64,000 nt of DNA, from the NCBI GenBank assembly GCA_964392775.1, contig CAYMRD010000007.1:81754-145753 (forward strand), written 5' to 3'. The notes under the pieces were generated by a model, which was given only the letters and a program-made list of their open reading frames with translations, had not been told where the DNA came from and did not search any database. Position 1 is the first letter of the stretch, and every line of letters begins with the position of its first letter. Source of the stretch: UKL13-3 sp964392775 (GTDB taxonomy: Bacteria; Bacteroidota; Bacteroidia; UKL13-3). Made by a program: the position numbers and the translations under genes. Below, in pieces: positions 34,425 through 43,335 of this stretch.

Positions 34425-35225
34425 ATGAAAAAGTATGTATTGTTAGTTTCATTTGCCATAGTCGGCCTTGTTGCTCACAACCAAATAACGAGTCGTGAGG
34501 AAGTTATTTACGATGTTAAAAGACAATCAAACAAAGCCTTCACCTTTGGAGAGCGCCTGACTTACCGTGTTCATTACGGTATACTCAACGGAGGCTCATG
34601 CGAATTTGTGGTAGATGATGTTGCTGCAAGAATTGGCGATCACTCAACCTATCATTTAAAAGTTGCCGGAAAATCAACCGGTATGGTGGATCTGATGTTT
34701 GGCGTAAAAGACGAGTTTGAATCGTATATGGACGTGGATGCCCTGATTCCTTGGCAAGCCACCAAAAAGGTGAAAGAAGGAAATTATAAAGATTCCGACT
34801 TCATCATTTTTGACCATAAGCGGAGGAAAGCCAACAGCAGAAGAGGCACACTGGATATTCCTGAAAACACTCAGGACATTATCTCGGCTATATACTACGC
34901 CCGCACCACCGATATGAGCAATGCCAAACCCGGTGATGTATTCCCGATTAACTTTTTCCTCGATAATAAAAACTATGAGTTCCGCTTTAAGTATATTGGA
35001 AAAGAGGTAATTGAAACCGGGCTGGGAACCTTTAATGCATTGAAAATAAAACCACAGGTGGTTGAAGGCCGCGTGTTTAAAGATCAGCAAGCCATCACCA
35101 TGTGGGTTACTGATGATGATAACCACTTGCCGCTCCGGGCACAATCGGATATATGGGTGGGCTCACTCAAAGCCGATTTGGTAAAAATGAGTGGAGTTCG
35201 AAATCCACTCACATCTAAACACTAA
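34425..35225 (+). CDS. DUF3108 domain-containing exported protein
   Basis: A 266-residue protein with an N-terminal hydrophobic signal (MKKYVLLVSFAIVGLVAHNQ) and a DUF3108 domain: FGERLTYRVHYGILNGGSCEF at the start, DEFESYMDVDALIPWQATKKVKEGNYK in the middle, and IKPQVVEGRVF with DDDNHLPLRAQSDIWVGS at the end. The domain forms a barrel-like exported protein whose function is not settled. It is followed by a terminator shared with polA. Confidence 0.88.
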   Translation: MKKYVLLVSFAIVGLVAHNQITSREEVIYDVKRQSNKAFTFGERLTYRVHYGILNGGSCEFVVDDVAARIGDHSTYHLKVAGKSTGMVDLMFGVKDEFESYMDVDALIPWQATKKVKEGNYKDSDFIIFDHKRRKANSRRGTLDIPENTQDIISAIYYARTTDMSNAKPGDVFPINFFLDNKNYEFRFKYIGKEVIETGLGTFNALKIKPQVVEGRVFKDQQAITMWVTDDDNHLPLRAQSDIWVGSLKADLVKMSGVRNPLTSKH

Positions 35226-35264
35226 AAAAATCCCCATTCCGAAATATTCAGGATGGGGATTTTT
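35225..35264. terminator. Bidirectional terminator between DUF3108 gene and polA
   Basis: AAAAATCCCCAT pairs with ATGGGGATTTTT (about 12 bp plus a bulged continuation TCC/GGA), flanked by A and T runs, between the convergent stops at 35225 and 35275. Confidence 0.85.
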
Positions 35265-35274
35265 GTTGAAGTTC

Positions 35275-38124
35275 TTAATGTGCCTCAAGCCAGTTTTGTC
35301 CGGTACCTACTTCAGCTCTAATCGGAACGTCTAGCGTAAGGGCTTGCTCCATTTGGGCTTGCACCAACTTCGTCATTGAGTCTACTTCCGATACATGCAC
35401 ATCAAACAATAACTCATCATGCACCTGCAAAATCAGTTTCGATTTCCGGATTTCGGATTTCGGATTTTTCATCGCATCGGCAATATGAATCATTGCAACC
35501 TTAATCATATCGGCTGCGCTGCCTTGTATGGGTGCGTTGATGGCATTTCGTTCGGCAAACCCGCGCACGGTAAAGTTCTTCGAATTGATATCGCGCAGGT
35601 ACCGTCTGCGGCCCAAAATGGTTTCTACATATCCATGCTCCTGCGCAAAATGAATGGTGTTGCTCATGTATTGTTTGATGCCCGGATACTGTTTAAAGTA
35701 TTCGTCAATCATGGCTGCTGCTTCCTTGCGGGGTATGCCCAAACTCTGTGACAGGCCAAAGGCCGATTGTCCGTAGATGATTCCGAAGTTTACAGCCTTG
35801 GCGTTTCTGCGTTGTTCAGGTGTTACCTCCTCAATCGAAATATTGTATACACGCGCAGCGGTAGCGGTATGGATGTCGATGTTTTGGCGAAAGGCTTCAA
35901 TCATGTTTTCCTCTTTGGCCATTGATGCAATCACACGCAATTCAATCTGCGAATAATCGGCACTCATCAATACATACTCTTCGTTGCGCGGCACAAAGGC
36001 TTTGCGGATCTCACGTCCTTTATCGGTACGAATCGGGATATTCTGCAAATTCGGATCGGTGGATGATAAGCGTCCGGTAGCGGCTACCGCCTGATTAAAG
36101 GAGGTGTGAACGCGTCCGGTTTTAGGATGCACCAACTGAGGCAAAGCATCAACATAAGTCGATTTTAATTTTTGCAGTTGGCGTACATCCAAAATGCAAC
36201 GTGCAATTTCATGTTCACTCAATCCTTGTAAAATATCTTCACCGGTTTGGTACTGTCCTGTTTTGGTTTTTTTTGCTTTAGGGTCCAGTTTCAGGTGGTC
36301 GAATAATACTTCGCCCAGTTGTTTGGGTGAAGCAATATTGAAGGGCACTCCGGCCAACTCGTGAATGCGTTTTTCAAGCGTGCCAATTTCTTTGGCCAGC
36401 TCAACAGAGTAGTCGTTTAAAAACTGCGCGTTGATGCGAATGCCCTCGCGCTCCATTTCATTGAGTACAGCCAAAAGCGGAACCTCTACTTCATCAAACA
36501 ATTTTTGCGCATTGCGTTCGGGTAACTGAGGAGCAAACAGGTTCTTAAGTTGCAAGGTGATATCGGCATCTTCGGCAGCGTATTCCTTGATTTTTTCAAC
36601 CTCCACATCGCGCATATTCAACTGGCCTTTTCCTTTTTTACCAATCAAGGTTTCGATGGAAACAGGTTGGTAGTTTAAGTAGGTGCTCGATAAAAAATCC
36701 ATACCATGACGGAGATCCGCATCAATCAGGTAATGCGCCAGCATGGTATCAAATAATTTTCCTTTCAGCTCAATACCATAGTTGAGCAGGATGCTGCGGT
36801 CAAACTTGATGTTTTGTCCAATTTTTTGAATCTGTTCGTTTTCGAATACAGGTTTAAACTCGTTCATCACTTGTTGTGCCTCTGTTTGATCGGCTGCAAC
36901 CGGAACATAATAAGCGATGCCCGGTAACCATGCAAATGAAAGGCCCACCACTTCGGCTGTCAGTTCATCCAATCCCGTTGTTTCGCTATCAAAACAGAAT
37001 TCAGATAATGCACTGAGTTGGTTAATCAAATCAGCACGTTGTTCTGCTGTTTCAACAAGATGATAGATATGTGGAGTATTGTCAATATTTTTATATGGCA
37101 CTGCGGGTATTTCTTCCGCTTCTGCGGTTGGAGCGACCGCTACCGGTTTGCCTAAGCCGCCTTGGTTAAACAAATCAAAAGAGCTGTTAGCTATTGGCTG
37201 TTGGCTATTAGCGGCTGACCGTTGACTACCAGCTGCTGACTCTTCTTCCACAGGCGCGAATACCCGCTTGGCCATGGTTTTAAATTCGAGTTCGGCAAAT
37301 AGTGCTTCACAGGCTTCGCGGTTGGCAGGTTCAAATATCAGCTTGTCTTCTTCAAACTCAATCGGCACGTTGATGTCGATGGTGGCGAGACGTTTACTCA
37401 AAAATGCTTGCTCTTTATTGGCTTCAACTTTTTCTTTTTGTTTACCTTTCAGCTCATGAGTATGTTCATACAAACCTTCCATGCTGCCGTATTTTTGCAC
37501 CAGCAGCTTGGCAGTTTTTTCACCAATACCCGGAATGCCCGGAATGCCATCTACTGCATCGCCCCACATGCCTAAAATATCAATCACCTGTTTGATGTCG
37601 GTGATCTCCCATCTTTTTAAAACCTCCGGAACACCCATGATCTCATAGTCGTTGCCCAAACGTGCCGGCTTGTAAATAAAAATATGATCACTCACCAGTT
37701 GCCCGAAATCTTTGTCGGGCGTCATCATAAACACATCAAAACCTTGTTGCTCGGCTTTTTTGGCCAGGGTGCCGATAATATCATCGGCTTCATAACCCGG
37801 CTTGATTAAGATGGGAATATTCAAGGCTTCGGTGAGGCGCATGATAAAAGGCAAAGCCTTCGATATATCTTCAGGCATCTCCTCTCGGTGGGCTTTATAG
37901 GCTTCGTATTCAATATGTCTGGCCGTAGGTTCAGCTGTATCAAATGATACACCGATATGTGTGGGTCTTTCTTTTTTGAGAATATCTAAAACGGTATTGG
38001 CATAGCCAAAGATAGCGGATGTATTAAACCCGTAAGAGGTGATGCGTGGATTTTGGCTAAAGGCAAAATAGGCGCGATACACCAGGGCCATTCCATCCAG
38101 TAAAAAGAGTTTTTTGCGTGACAT
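35275..38124 (-). CDS. polA: DNA polymerase I
   Basis: A 949-residue three-domain PolA. Residues 1-290: 5'-3' exonuclease (LFLLDGMALVYRAYFAF, PDKDFGQLV, GIPGIGEKTA). Middle: 3'-5' proofreading domain with an intact DSETTGLD. C-terminal polymerase: SADYSQIELRVIASM (motif A), KAVNFGIIYGQSAFGLS (motif B) and QVHDELLFDV (motif C). Two segments look like in-frame repeats: residues about 295-315 (SAAGSQRSAANSQQPIANSS) between domains, and 885-895 (MKNPKSEIRKS) just before motif C. The start at 38124 is supported by the promoter at 38146-38153. It fills gaps in repair and removes primers. Confidence 0.97.
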   Translation of the reverse strand: MSRKKLFLLDGMALVYRAYFAFSQNPRITSYGFNTSAIFGYANTVLDILKKERPTHIGVSFDTAEPTARHIEYEAYKAHREEMPEDISKALPFIMRLTEALNIPILIKPGYEADDIIGTLAKKAEQQGFDVFMMTPDKDFGQLVSDHIFIYKPARLGNDYEIMGVPEVLKRWEITDIKQVIDILGMWGDAVDGIPGIPGIGEKTAKLLVQKYGSMEGLYEHTHELKGKQKEKVEANKEQAFLSKRLATIDINVPIEFEEDKLIFEPANREACEALFAELEFKTMAKRVFAPVEEESAAGSQRSAANSQQPIANSSFDLFNQGGLGKPVAVAPTAEAEEIPAVPYKNIDNTPHIYHLVETAEQRADLINQLSALSEFCFDSETTGLDELTAEVVGLSFAWLPGIAYYVPVAADQTEAQQVMNEFKPVFENEQIQKIGQNIKFDRSILLNYGIELKGKLFDTMLAHYLIDADLRHGMDFLSSTYLNYQPVSIETLIGKKGKGQLNMRDVEVEKIKEYAAEDADITLQLKNLFAPQLPERNAQKLFDEVEVPLLAVLNEMEREGIRINAQFLNDYSVELAKEIGTLEKRIHELAGVPFNIASPKQLGEVLFDHLKLDPKAKKTKTGQYQTGEDILQGLSEHEIARCILDVRQLQKLKSTYVDALPQLVHPKTGRVHTSFNQAVAATGRLSSTDPNLQNIPIRTDKGREIRKAFVPRNEEYVLMSADYSQIELRVIASMAKEENMIEAFRQNIDIHTATAARVYNISIEEVTPEQRRNAKAVNFGIIYGQSAFGLSQSLGIPRKEAAAMIDEYFKQYPGIKQYMSNTIHFAQEHGYVETILGRRRYLRDINSKNFTVRGFAERNAINAPIQGSAADMIKVAMIHIADAMKNPKSEIRKSKLILQVHDELLFDVHVSEVDSMTKLVQAQMEQALTLDVPIRAEVGTGQNWLEAH

Positions 38125-38145
38125 ACAATCGTGAGGATTCGTCCC

Positions 38146-38153
38146 CAAATATA
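38146..38153 (-). promoter_or_regulatory. -7 promoter element TATATTTG of polA
   Basis: A perfect TAnnTTTG on the minus strand, 21 nt before the polA ATG at 38124. It sits inside a longer possible frame and thereby excludes the upstream start. Confidence 0.6.
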
Positions 38154-38194
38154 AGATTGCCACGAAGGTTTAATGCACTATTTTTTTAATGCTG

Positions 38195-39220
38195 TTAAAT
38201 CAGTTTTTCGCTCAGCTTTTCAATGGCTTTGCGTACCGGAACCTGTTGGTAGATGATGCTGTACACCGCTTCGGCAATGGGCATTTCAATATGTAACTCT
38301 TCCTGATTGAGCTCAAACATGCTTTTGGTAGCGTAGTATCCTTCGGCAATCATGTTCATTTCGAGCTGTGCCGATTGTACGGTGTATCCTTTGCCCAGCA
38401 TGTTTCCAAAGGTGCGGTTGCGCGAGTGTTGCGAGTATGCTGTTACCAGTAAATCACCTAAGTAAGCCGAGTGGTTAATTTCGCGCGGGTGAGCATGCAC
38501 TTTGTACAAAAAGGCTTCCATTTCGCGAATGGCATTGCTGATAAGCACGGCCTGAAAATTATCGCCATACCCGATACCATGGCAGATCCCGCTGGCTACG
38601 GCATAAATATTTTTGAGCACGGCACCGTATTCGGTACCGGTAATATCTTCGGAGATGATGGTGCGGATATACCGGCAGGCCAGCAACGAAGCAAAATAGG
38701 TGGTGATTTCGGTATTCAGTCCGGCAATGGTGAGGTATGATAATTTTTCGGAAGCCACCTCTTCGGCATGGCAGGGGCCTGAGATTACCATCATGTTTTC
38801 ATGCGGAACATCAAACTCATTCATCAGGTAGTTGGCCACAATTTGTTTGCTATGCGGCAATAAACCTTTGATGGCCGAAACGATGAATTTTCCTTTTAAG
38901 TCTTCTTTGGTCAGTCCTCTCAGTGCATCCTTTAAAAAAGCAGATGGAATGGCCAATACCAGTAACTGAGCTGATGATACCACTTCTTTGATATCACTCT
39001 TTACAGAAACCCGGTCGGGGTGAATTTCAACCGAGCTGATGTATTTAGGGTTGTGGCGATTTTGACGGATAAATTCGGCTGTTTCCTCGTTGCGAATCCA
39101 CCATTGCAGGGTTTCTATGCTGCTGTTTGGAGCGGCTTTGTGTTCGCTCAACATCTTGGTAATGGCTGTTCCCCAGCTTCCTCCGCCCAATACTGCTATA
39201 TGTTTCGGTTGCATATCCAT
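38195..39220 (-). CDS. gpsA: Glycerol-3-phosphate dehydrogenase [NAD(P)+]
   Basis: A 341-residue enzyme. The dinucleotide site HIAVLGGGSWGTAITKML begins the protein, followed by AIPSAFLKDAL, VSAIKGLLPHS, VISGPCHAEEVA and the catalytic-lysine segment EYGAVLKNIYAVASGI, ending GYTVQSAQLEMNMIAEGYYATKSM. It makes sn-glycerol 3-phosphate for phospholipids. The start is ATG 39220 or 39214. It lies 70 bp upstream of polA and is divergent from the toxin-antitoxin pair. Confidence 0.96.
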   Translation of the reverse strand: MDMQPKHIAVLGGGSWGTAITKMLSEHKAAPNSSIETLQWWIRNEETAEFIRQNRHNPKYISSVEIHPDRVSVKSDIKEVVSSAQLLVLAIPSAFLKDALRGLTKEDLKGKFIVSAIKGLLPHSKQIVANYLMNEFDVPHENMMVISGPCHAEEVASEKLSYLTIAGLNTEITTYFASLLACRYIRTIISEDITGTEYGAVLKNIYAVASGICHGIGYGDNFQAVLISNAIREMEAFLYKVHAHPREINHSAYLGDLLVTAYSQHSRNRTFGNMLGKGYTVQSAQLEMNMIAEGYYATKSMFELNQEELHIEMPIAEAVYSIIYQQVPVRKAIEKLSEKLI

Positions 39221-39271
39221 GGGGTAAAAATAGGGTTTTTAGCGGTAAAACAATTGAGATTAGAAATGAAA

Positions 39272-39297
39272 GTATATACTAATTATATATACCTTTG
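39272..39297 (+). promoter_or_regulatory. Promoter and likely autoregulatory operator of the toxin-antitoxin pair
   Basis: GTATATA (39272-39278) and TATATAC (39286-39292) form a perfect inverted repeat with a 7-nt spacer. Its right arm overlaps the perfect -7 element TACCTTTG (39290-39297), which ends 17 nt before the antitoxin ATG. Bound antitoxin would block the promoter, as known for related pairs; binding is inferred. Confidence 0.55.
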
Positions 39298-39314
39298 AGT
39301 ATTCAATTAAGATT

Positions 39315-39545
39315 ATGAAAAGCTTATCATTGAAACTGGAAGTCCAAATTTTTGAAGAAACCGAAGAGGTTACAGCAAAACTGAATCGTACCCGCAACCG
39401 ATACATTAACGAGGCCGTTCACTTTTACAATTTGTTCAACAAGAAGAGATTACTCAGGAAACAACTTGTGAAAGAATCAGCTGCGGGTATGGTTGATGCA
39501 ATGGAGGTATTAAAAGAATTCGAAGCGTTAGTCGATGAAGATTAA
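39315..39545 (+). CDS. Antitoxin of a MazF/PemK-type pair
   Basis: A 76-residue protein starting MKSLSLKLEVQIFEETEEV, then TRNRYINEAVHFYNLFNKKR. The beginning fits a ribbon-helix-helix DNA-binding domain (strand SLSLKLEVQIF, then RYINEAVHFYN helix), and the C-terminal acidic helix (MEVLKEFEALVDED) would bind toxin. Its last 11 nt overlap the toxin start. An inverted-repeat operator and -7 element lie just upstream. Confidence 0.82.
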   Translation: MKSLSLKLEVQIFEETEEVTAKLNRTRNRYINEAVHFYNLFNKKRLLRKQLVKESAAGMVDAMEVLKEFEALVDED

Positions 39546-39876
39546 GCAGTTTGATATTTGGCTAGCCAATCTTTATCCAAGTCGGGGAACCGAAGCCGGA
39601 AAGGTGCGCCCGGTTGTGGTGGTTCAAACCGATTTGTTGAATGATGTACACCAATCTACTTTGGTTTGTCCCATAACAACCAATATCAATCCCGAAATAG
39701 AATTACTGCGTGTTCATTTAACGGCTGCGCAACTTGATAAGCCAAGTGATATTTTAGTTGATCAAATCCGGGCCATTGACAACAAACGACTCTTGTCGCG
39801 CTTAGGGAGGTTAACAGCAAAACAGCAACAACAATTACAGTTTAATATTAAAGTTGTTCTGAACTTACCGGACTAG
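39535..39876 (+). CDS. PemK/MazF-family toxin, probable mRNA endonuclease
   Basis: A 113-residue protein with the family pattern: FDIWLANLYPSRGTEAGKVRPVVVVQTD (the RPVVV strand), STLVCPITTNI, and SDILVDQIRAIDNKRLLSRLGRLT, where the DQIR.ID and R positions line the active site. No frameshift or truncation is visible. The antitoxin stop overlaps its ATG by 11 nt, the usual sign of translational coupling. Convergent with the efflux adaptor gene, 2 bp apart. Confidence 0.92.
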   Translation: MKIKQFDIWLANLYPSRGTEAGKVRPVVVVQTDLLNDVHQSTLVCPITTNINPEIELLRVHLTAAQLDKPSDILVDQIRAIDNKRLLSRLGRLTAKQQQQLQFNIKVVLNLPD

Positions 39877-39878
39877 TT

Positions 39879-41243
39879 TTATTTAGCAACAGGAGCCGCT
39901 TCAAACAGTTCTTCCTTGCTCACTTTAATGACTTTATCGCCATTGCGCAGGGTGCGCGAAACAGCACTGTACGGTCCCGACACCACTTCTTCACCATCGC
40001 TTATACCGCTGATGATATGAATGAATTTATCGTCCTGAATACCGGTGGTTACTTTACGAATGACAAGGGTATTATCGGCTTTGCATACAAATACCACTTC
40101 CACATCTTCTTTGCTTTTTTCAGCGTTTTTGCGGAAACCTGTTTTGGTTGTTTTGGAGCTGTCGGTATCGGACTGGTTACGGGTGGTTACGGATTCAATC
40201 GGCAAAGCCAGAACCTGATACACACTTTCGGTTTGTACCTCAACCGAAGCACTCATGCCCGGACGGAACACTGTGCGTTTATTGCCGATGGTGCGGGCCA
40301 GATCATCATACGATGAGCGCAGGATGCGAATTTTAACTATAAAATTAGTTACCTGATCGGAGGTAGTGGCCGAACTGGTGGTAGCCGAGTTGGCAATCTC
40401 CGTTACCATGCCTTTAAACTTGCGGTTGTTGTAGGCGTCCACTTCAATGGTGCAGGTATCATCAATGCTCACCTTTACAATATCGTTTTCGTTTACATCC
40501 ACACTTACCTCCATATCGTTGAGGTTGGCAATGCGCATCATTTCAGTTCCGGCCATTTGCGAAGTTCCTACTACACGCTCGCCTTTCTCAACATTCAGTT
40601 TTGAAACGATACCATTTACCGGAGCAAAAATTTCGGTACGTGTCAGGTTTTTACGGGCTTCTTTTAATCCGGCCTCTTGTGTTTTAACGGCAAACTCGGC
40701 ACCTATAATGGTTTGTTTGGCCGCATCTACATCAGCTTTAGCCGAGAGGTAAGTAGATTGAGAAGTTTGAAACTCTCCATCTGAAATGAGTTTTTGATCA
40801 TGCAGTTGCTTGTTGCGTTTAAACTGTTGTTCTACTTCGTTGTATTTGGCTTCGCTTTGCAGCATACGTGCTTTGGAGTTGGCCAGGCTTGCTTTCGAGC
40901 TGTTAAGGTTGGCTTCGGCCCGGTCGAGTGCCGACTGGTACAACTCCGGGTCGATGCGCGCCAGTAAAGCTCCGGCTTGCACACTATCTCCCTCTTTTAC
41001 ATATAGCTCAGTAATCTCACCTGATACATCCGAACTGATTTTGATTTCAACCTCAGGTTGAATTTTGCCGTTGGCCGAAACCGTTTCGACAATCGTTTTG
41101 CGCTCCACTTTGCTCACACTTACTTTAATGCCCTCTTGCCTGCCTACCCAACCGGCTTTTTTTGCCATCACAAAAAATGCAATGAGCAGTACAGTCACGC
41201 CACCAAGTATCCATATTGTTTTATTTTTTGGGTTCATCATCAA
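39879..41243 (-). CDS. Efflux pump periplasmic adaptor (HlyD/MacA-type)
   Basis: A 454-residue membrane-fusion protein: N-terminal anchor IWILGGVTVLLIAFFVMAKK; lipoyl-like halves VSANGKIQPEVEIKISSDVSG ... YVKEGDSVQAGALLARID and TRTEIFAPVNGIVSKLNVEKGERV; a long alpha-helical hairpin between them (residues about 105-190); and beta-barrel and membrane-proximal domains, with GMSASVEVQTE. Segments NKRTVFRPGM and GDKVIKVSKEEL close the fold. It links an inner-membrane ABC (MacB-like) or RND transporter to TolC. The transporter gene is not in the window; the TolC-like gene is immediately upstream. Confidence 0.92.
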   Translation of the reverse strand: MMMNPKNKTIWILGGVTVLLIAFFVMAKKAGWVGRQEGIKVSVSKVERKTIVETVSANGKIQPEVEIKISSDVSGEITELYVKEGDSVQAGALLARIDPELYQSALDRAEANLNSSKASLANSKARMLQSEAKYNEVEQQFKRNKQLHDQKLISDGEFQTSQSTYLSAKADVDAAKQTIIGAEFAVKTQEAGLKEARKNLTRTEIFAPVNGIVSKLNVEKGERVVGTSQMAGTEMMRIANLNDMEVSVDVNENDIVKVSIDDTCTIEVDAYNNRKFKGMVTEIANSATTSSATTSDQVTNFIVKIRILRSSYDDLARTIGNKRTVFRPGMSASVEVQTESVYQVLALPIESVTTRNQSDTDSSKTTKTGFRKNAEKSKEDVEVVFVCKADNTLVIRKVTTGIQDDKFIHIISGISDGEEVVSGPYSAVSRTLRNGDKVIKVSKEELFEAAPVAK

Positions 41244-41252
41244 TGCGTTTAG

Positions 41253-42686
41253 TTAATAAAGAGGTTTGCCTAGATAAAAGTCGAGCACTTTTTTGCGGAA
41301 CAACAATTCATATTTGGATTGCACCAGCGAAGTTTCGGCTTGCAGGTATTGGTTTTTGGTCACTATAAAATCGGCTGCACTTACAGCGCCTAAGCTAAAC
41401 TGCGCTTCGGCCATCAGCATCGATTCTTTGTTGGCTTCATAGTTGTTGATGTTCGACTCGTAACGTTTTTGGGCCGACTTAAAATCGAGGTAAGCCTGAT
41501 TTACATTTTTATACAAATCAAGTTCAGCTTGTTTTTGATTGAGTTCGCTGCTTACCTGATTGATTTTGGCTTTTTGAACGGTGTTGTTTACCTGCCAGCC
41601 ATTGAAGATTGGAACCGATAAGGTAAGGCCAAAGTTCTTACCAAAATTTCTGTCCATCTGAGTGTTAAACGGAACAACTTCAGTGCTGTTGTAGCGTGGA
41701 ACAGCAGAGTAATATGGAGAGGGATTCCCCATAGCATCTACACCAATTGGAATAAATTGGTAATCGGGTGTTCCCACACCTTGCATGGCTTGTGTGGTGT
41801 AAAATGAGTTGAGTCCTCCGCTAAAGGTAAGTCGGGGGCTGCGACCTCCCAGGGCAATATTGTGGTTGATGCGGGAGGCCTCACTGCGATGTTTGGCAGC
41901 CAGCACTTCGGGGCTTTTCTTCAAAAACTGCTGGTAAATCTGTTCGGCTGATTGATTCTCGGAAGCAATATTTATCATGCTGCTGCTATCCGGTTTCGCC
42001 ACCTGGTTATTGGTGTCGGGATTCATATTGAGCAATTGCCACAATGTTAAATACGACTGGTCGAGTTGGGTTTGGGCAGCAATGAGTTGTGATTCTTCGC
42101 TGGCATACTGGGCTTTGATTTGCAAATATTTGACACGGCTCACACCTCCCAGTTCATACAGCCGTTCCTGCTTGCGCAATTGCTCGGCCGTGCCGTTGAG
42201 TTGTAAAGAGCGGGCTTCCAAAATTTCACGGTTCATCAACACTTGCATGTAAGCATTGGAAACCGACAATGCGATGCTATTCTTGGTTGCTTCCACATCG
42301 GCTTCAGAGGCTTTGGTATTGGCCGACTGTTGGCTGATGCGGTTCATGTTTTGAAGACCATTAAACAACGTCATTGAGGTGTTGAGCCCGAATGAATTGC
42401 TGCGAAAGGTAGCATCACGCGTAGCGGTATTGGTTACCGGATTGATGGCAAATCCAATATTGTAATTATTTGTAGCCGAACCGTTTAAGCTGGGCAATAG
42501 GTTGAGCTTGCTCTGCAGGTGATCCGCCTCTGCACTTTGTTTGGTTAACTCACGCTGTTTGATGCTGATATTGTTTTTAAAAGCAAGAGATATACATTCT
42601 TCCAAACTATAGTATTTTTGTCCATAAACTTGTATGGACATCATTACGCCAAGCAAAAGTGTAAAGCAGGTGTTTAATAGGTTCAT
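41253..42686 (-). CDS. TolC-family outer-membrane channel protein
   Basis: A 477-residue protein. The ATG at 42686 starts the signal peptide MNLLNTCFTLLLGVMMSIQVYG-Q; a longer frame would run across the divergent gene. Two TolC repeats are visible: YSLEECISLAFKNNISIKQ ... SVSNAYMQVLMNREIL and the second LTLSVPIFNGWQVNNTVQKAKI ... YLDFKSAQKRYESN. It forms trimeric outer-membrane exit ducts. It precedes the adaptor by 9 bp, so the two share one transcript. Confidence 0.93.
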   Translation of the reverse strand: MNLLNTCFTLLLGVMMSIQVYGQKYYSLEECISLAFKNNISIKQRELTKQSAEADHLQSKLNLLPSLNGSATNNYNIGFAINPVTNTATRDATFRSNSFGLNTSMTLFNGLQNMNRISQQSANTKASEADVEATKNSIALSVSNAYMQVLMNREILEARSLQLNGTAEQLRKQERLYELGGVSRVKYLQIKAQYASEESQLIAAQTQLDQSYLTLWQLLNMNPDTNNQVAKPDSSSMINIASENQSAEQIYQQFLKKSPEVLAAKHRSEASRINHNIALGGRSPRLTFSGGLNSFYTTQAMQGVGTPDYQFIPIGVDAMGNPSPYYSAVPRYNSTEVVPFNTQMDRNFGKNFGLTLSVPIFNGWQVNNTVQKAKINQVSSELNQKQAELDLYKNVNQAYLDFKSAQKRYESNINNYEANKESMLMAEAQFSLGAVSAADFIVTKNQYLQAETSLVQSKYELLFRKKVLDFYLGKPLY

Positions 42687-42717
42687 GCAGCGTTTTTTTA
42701 GATGCGTTTCAAAAATA

Positions 42718-43335
42718 ATGTTTAAACACACAATACCATTTTTTATTCGGTCAATGACACCCATGCTTACATGGAAGGTGAAAACCGGTGATAAAACAGT
42801 ATTTTTAACGTTTGATGATGGTCCCCACCCCGAAATTACGCCCTGGGTGATGGAGCAACTCAGTCGCTATAATGCCAAAGCTACTTTTTTTTGTGTAGGC
42901 CAAAACGTGGAGCGCCATCCGGCTATTTACCGGCAAGTACTTGAAGCCGGACATCAAACAGGCAATCATACGTTTAACCATCTCAACGGATGGAGAACAC
43001 CCGCGAATGAGTACTTGAATAATATTGAAAGGTGTGCTCAGGTCGTTAACAGCAAGTTGTTTCGTCCGCCTTACGGACGTATTGGCCGGAGGCAATTGCA
43101 GGCTTTACGCAAACAAGGATACCAAGTGGTGATGTGGGATGTGCTTACCTGCGATTATGAACAAGATTTAGATACGGACAAAGCGCTCAAAAATATTTTG
43201 CGCAGCATCAAACCCGGATCAATCGTGGTGTTTCATGATAGCCTCAAAGCGCAAAAACAACTTCAAATATTATTGCCCAAGGTGCTTCAGCACCTTGCTA
43301 TAAATGGTTATACTTTTAAAACTTTGTCTGCATGA
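42718..43335 (+). CDS. Polysaccharide deacetylase family protein
   Basis: A 205-residue NodB-homology protein. Motif 1 TFDDGPHPEIT (catalytic Asp and metal Asp), motif 2 HTFNH (metal His pair), motif 3 RPPYGR and the late SIVVFHDSLKA are in order. It removes acetyl groups from cell-surface sugars, for example peptidoglycan or chitooligosaccharides. The start at 42718 (MFKHTIPFFIRS) is preferred to an upstream frame start that overlaps the divergent tolC-like gene. It overlaps the glycosyltransferase by 4 bp (ATGA). Confidence 0.93.
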   Translation: MFKHTIPFFIRSMTPMLTWKVKTGDKTVFLTFDDGPHPEITPWVMEQLSRYNAKATFFCVGQNVERHPAIYRQVLEAGHQTGNHTFNHLNGWRTPANEYLNNIERCAQVVNSKLFRPPYGRIGRRQLQALRKQGYQVVMWDVLTCDYEQDLDTDKALKNILRSIKPGSIVVFHDSLKAQKQLQILLPKVLQHLAINGYTFKTLSA

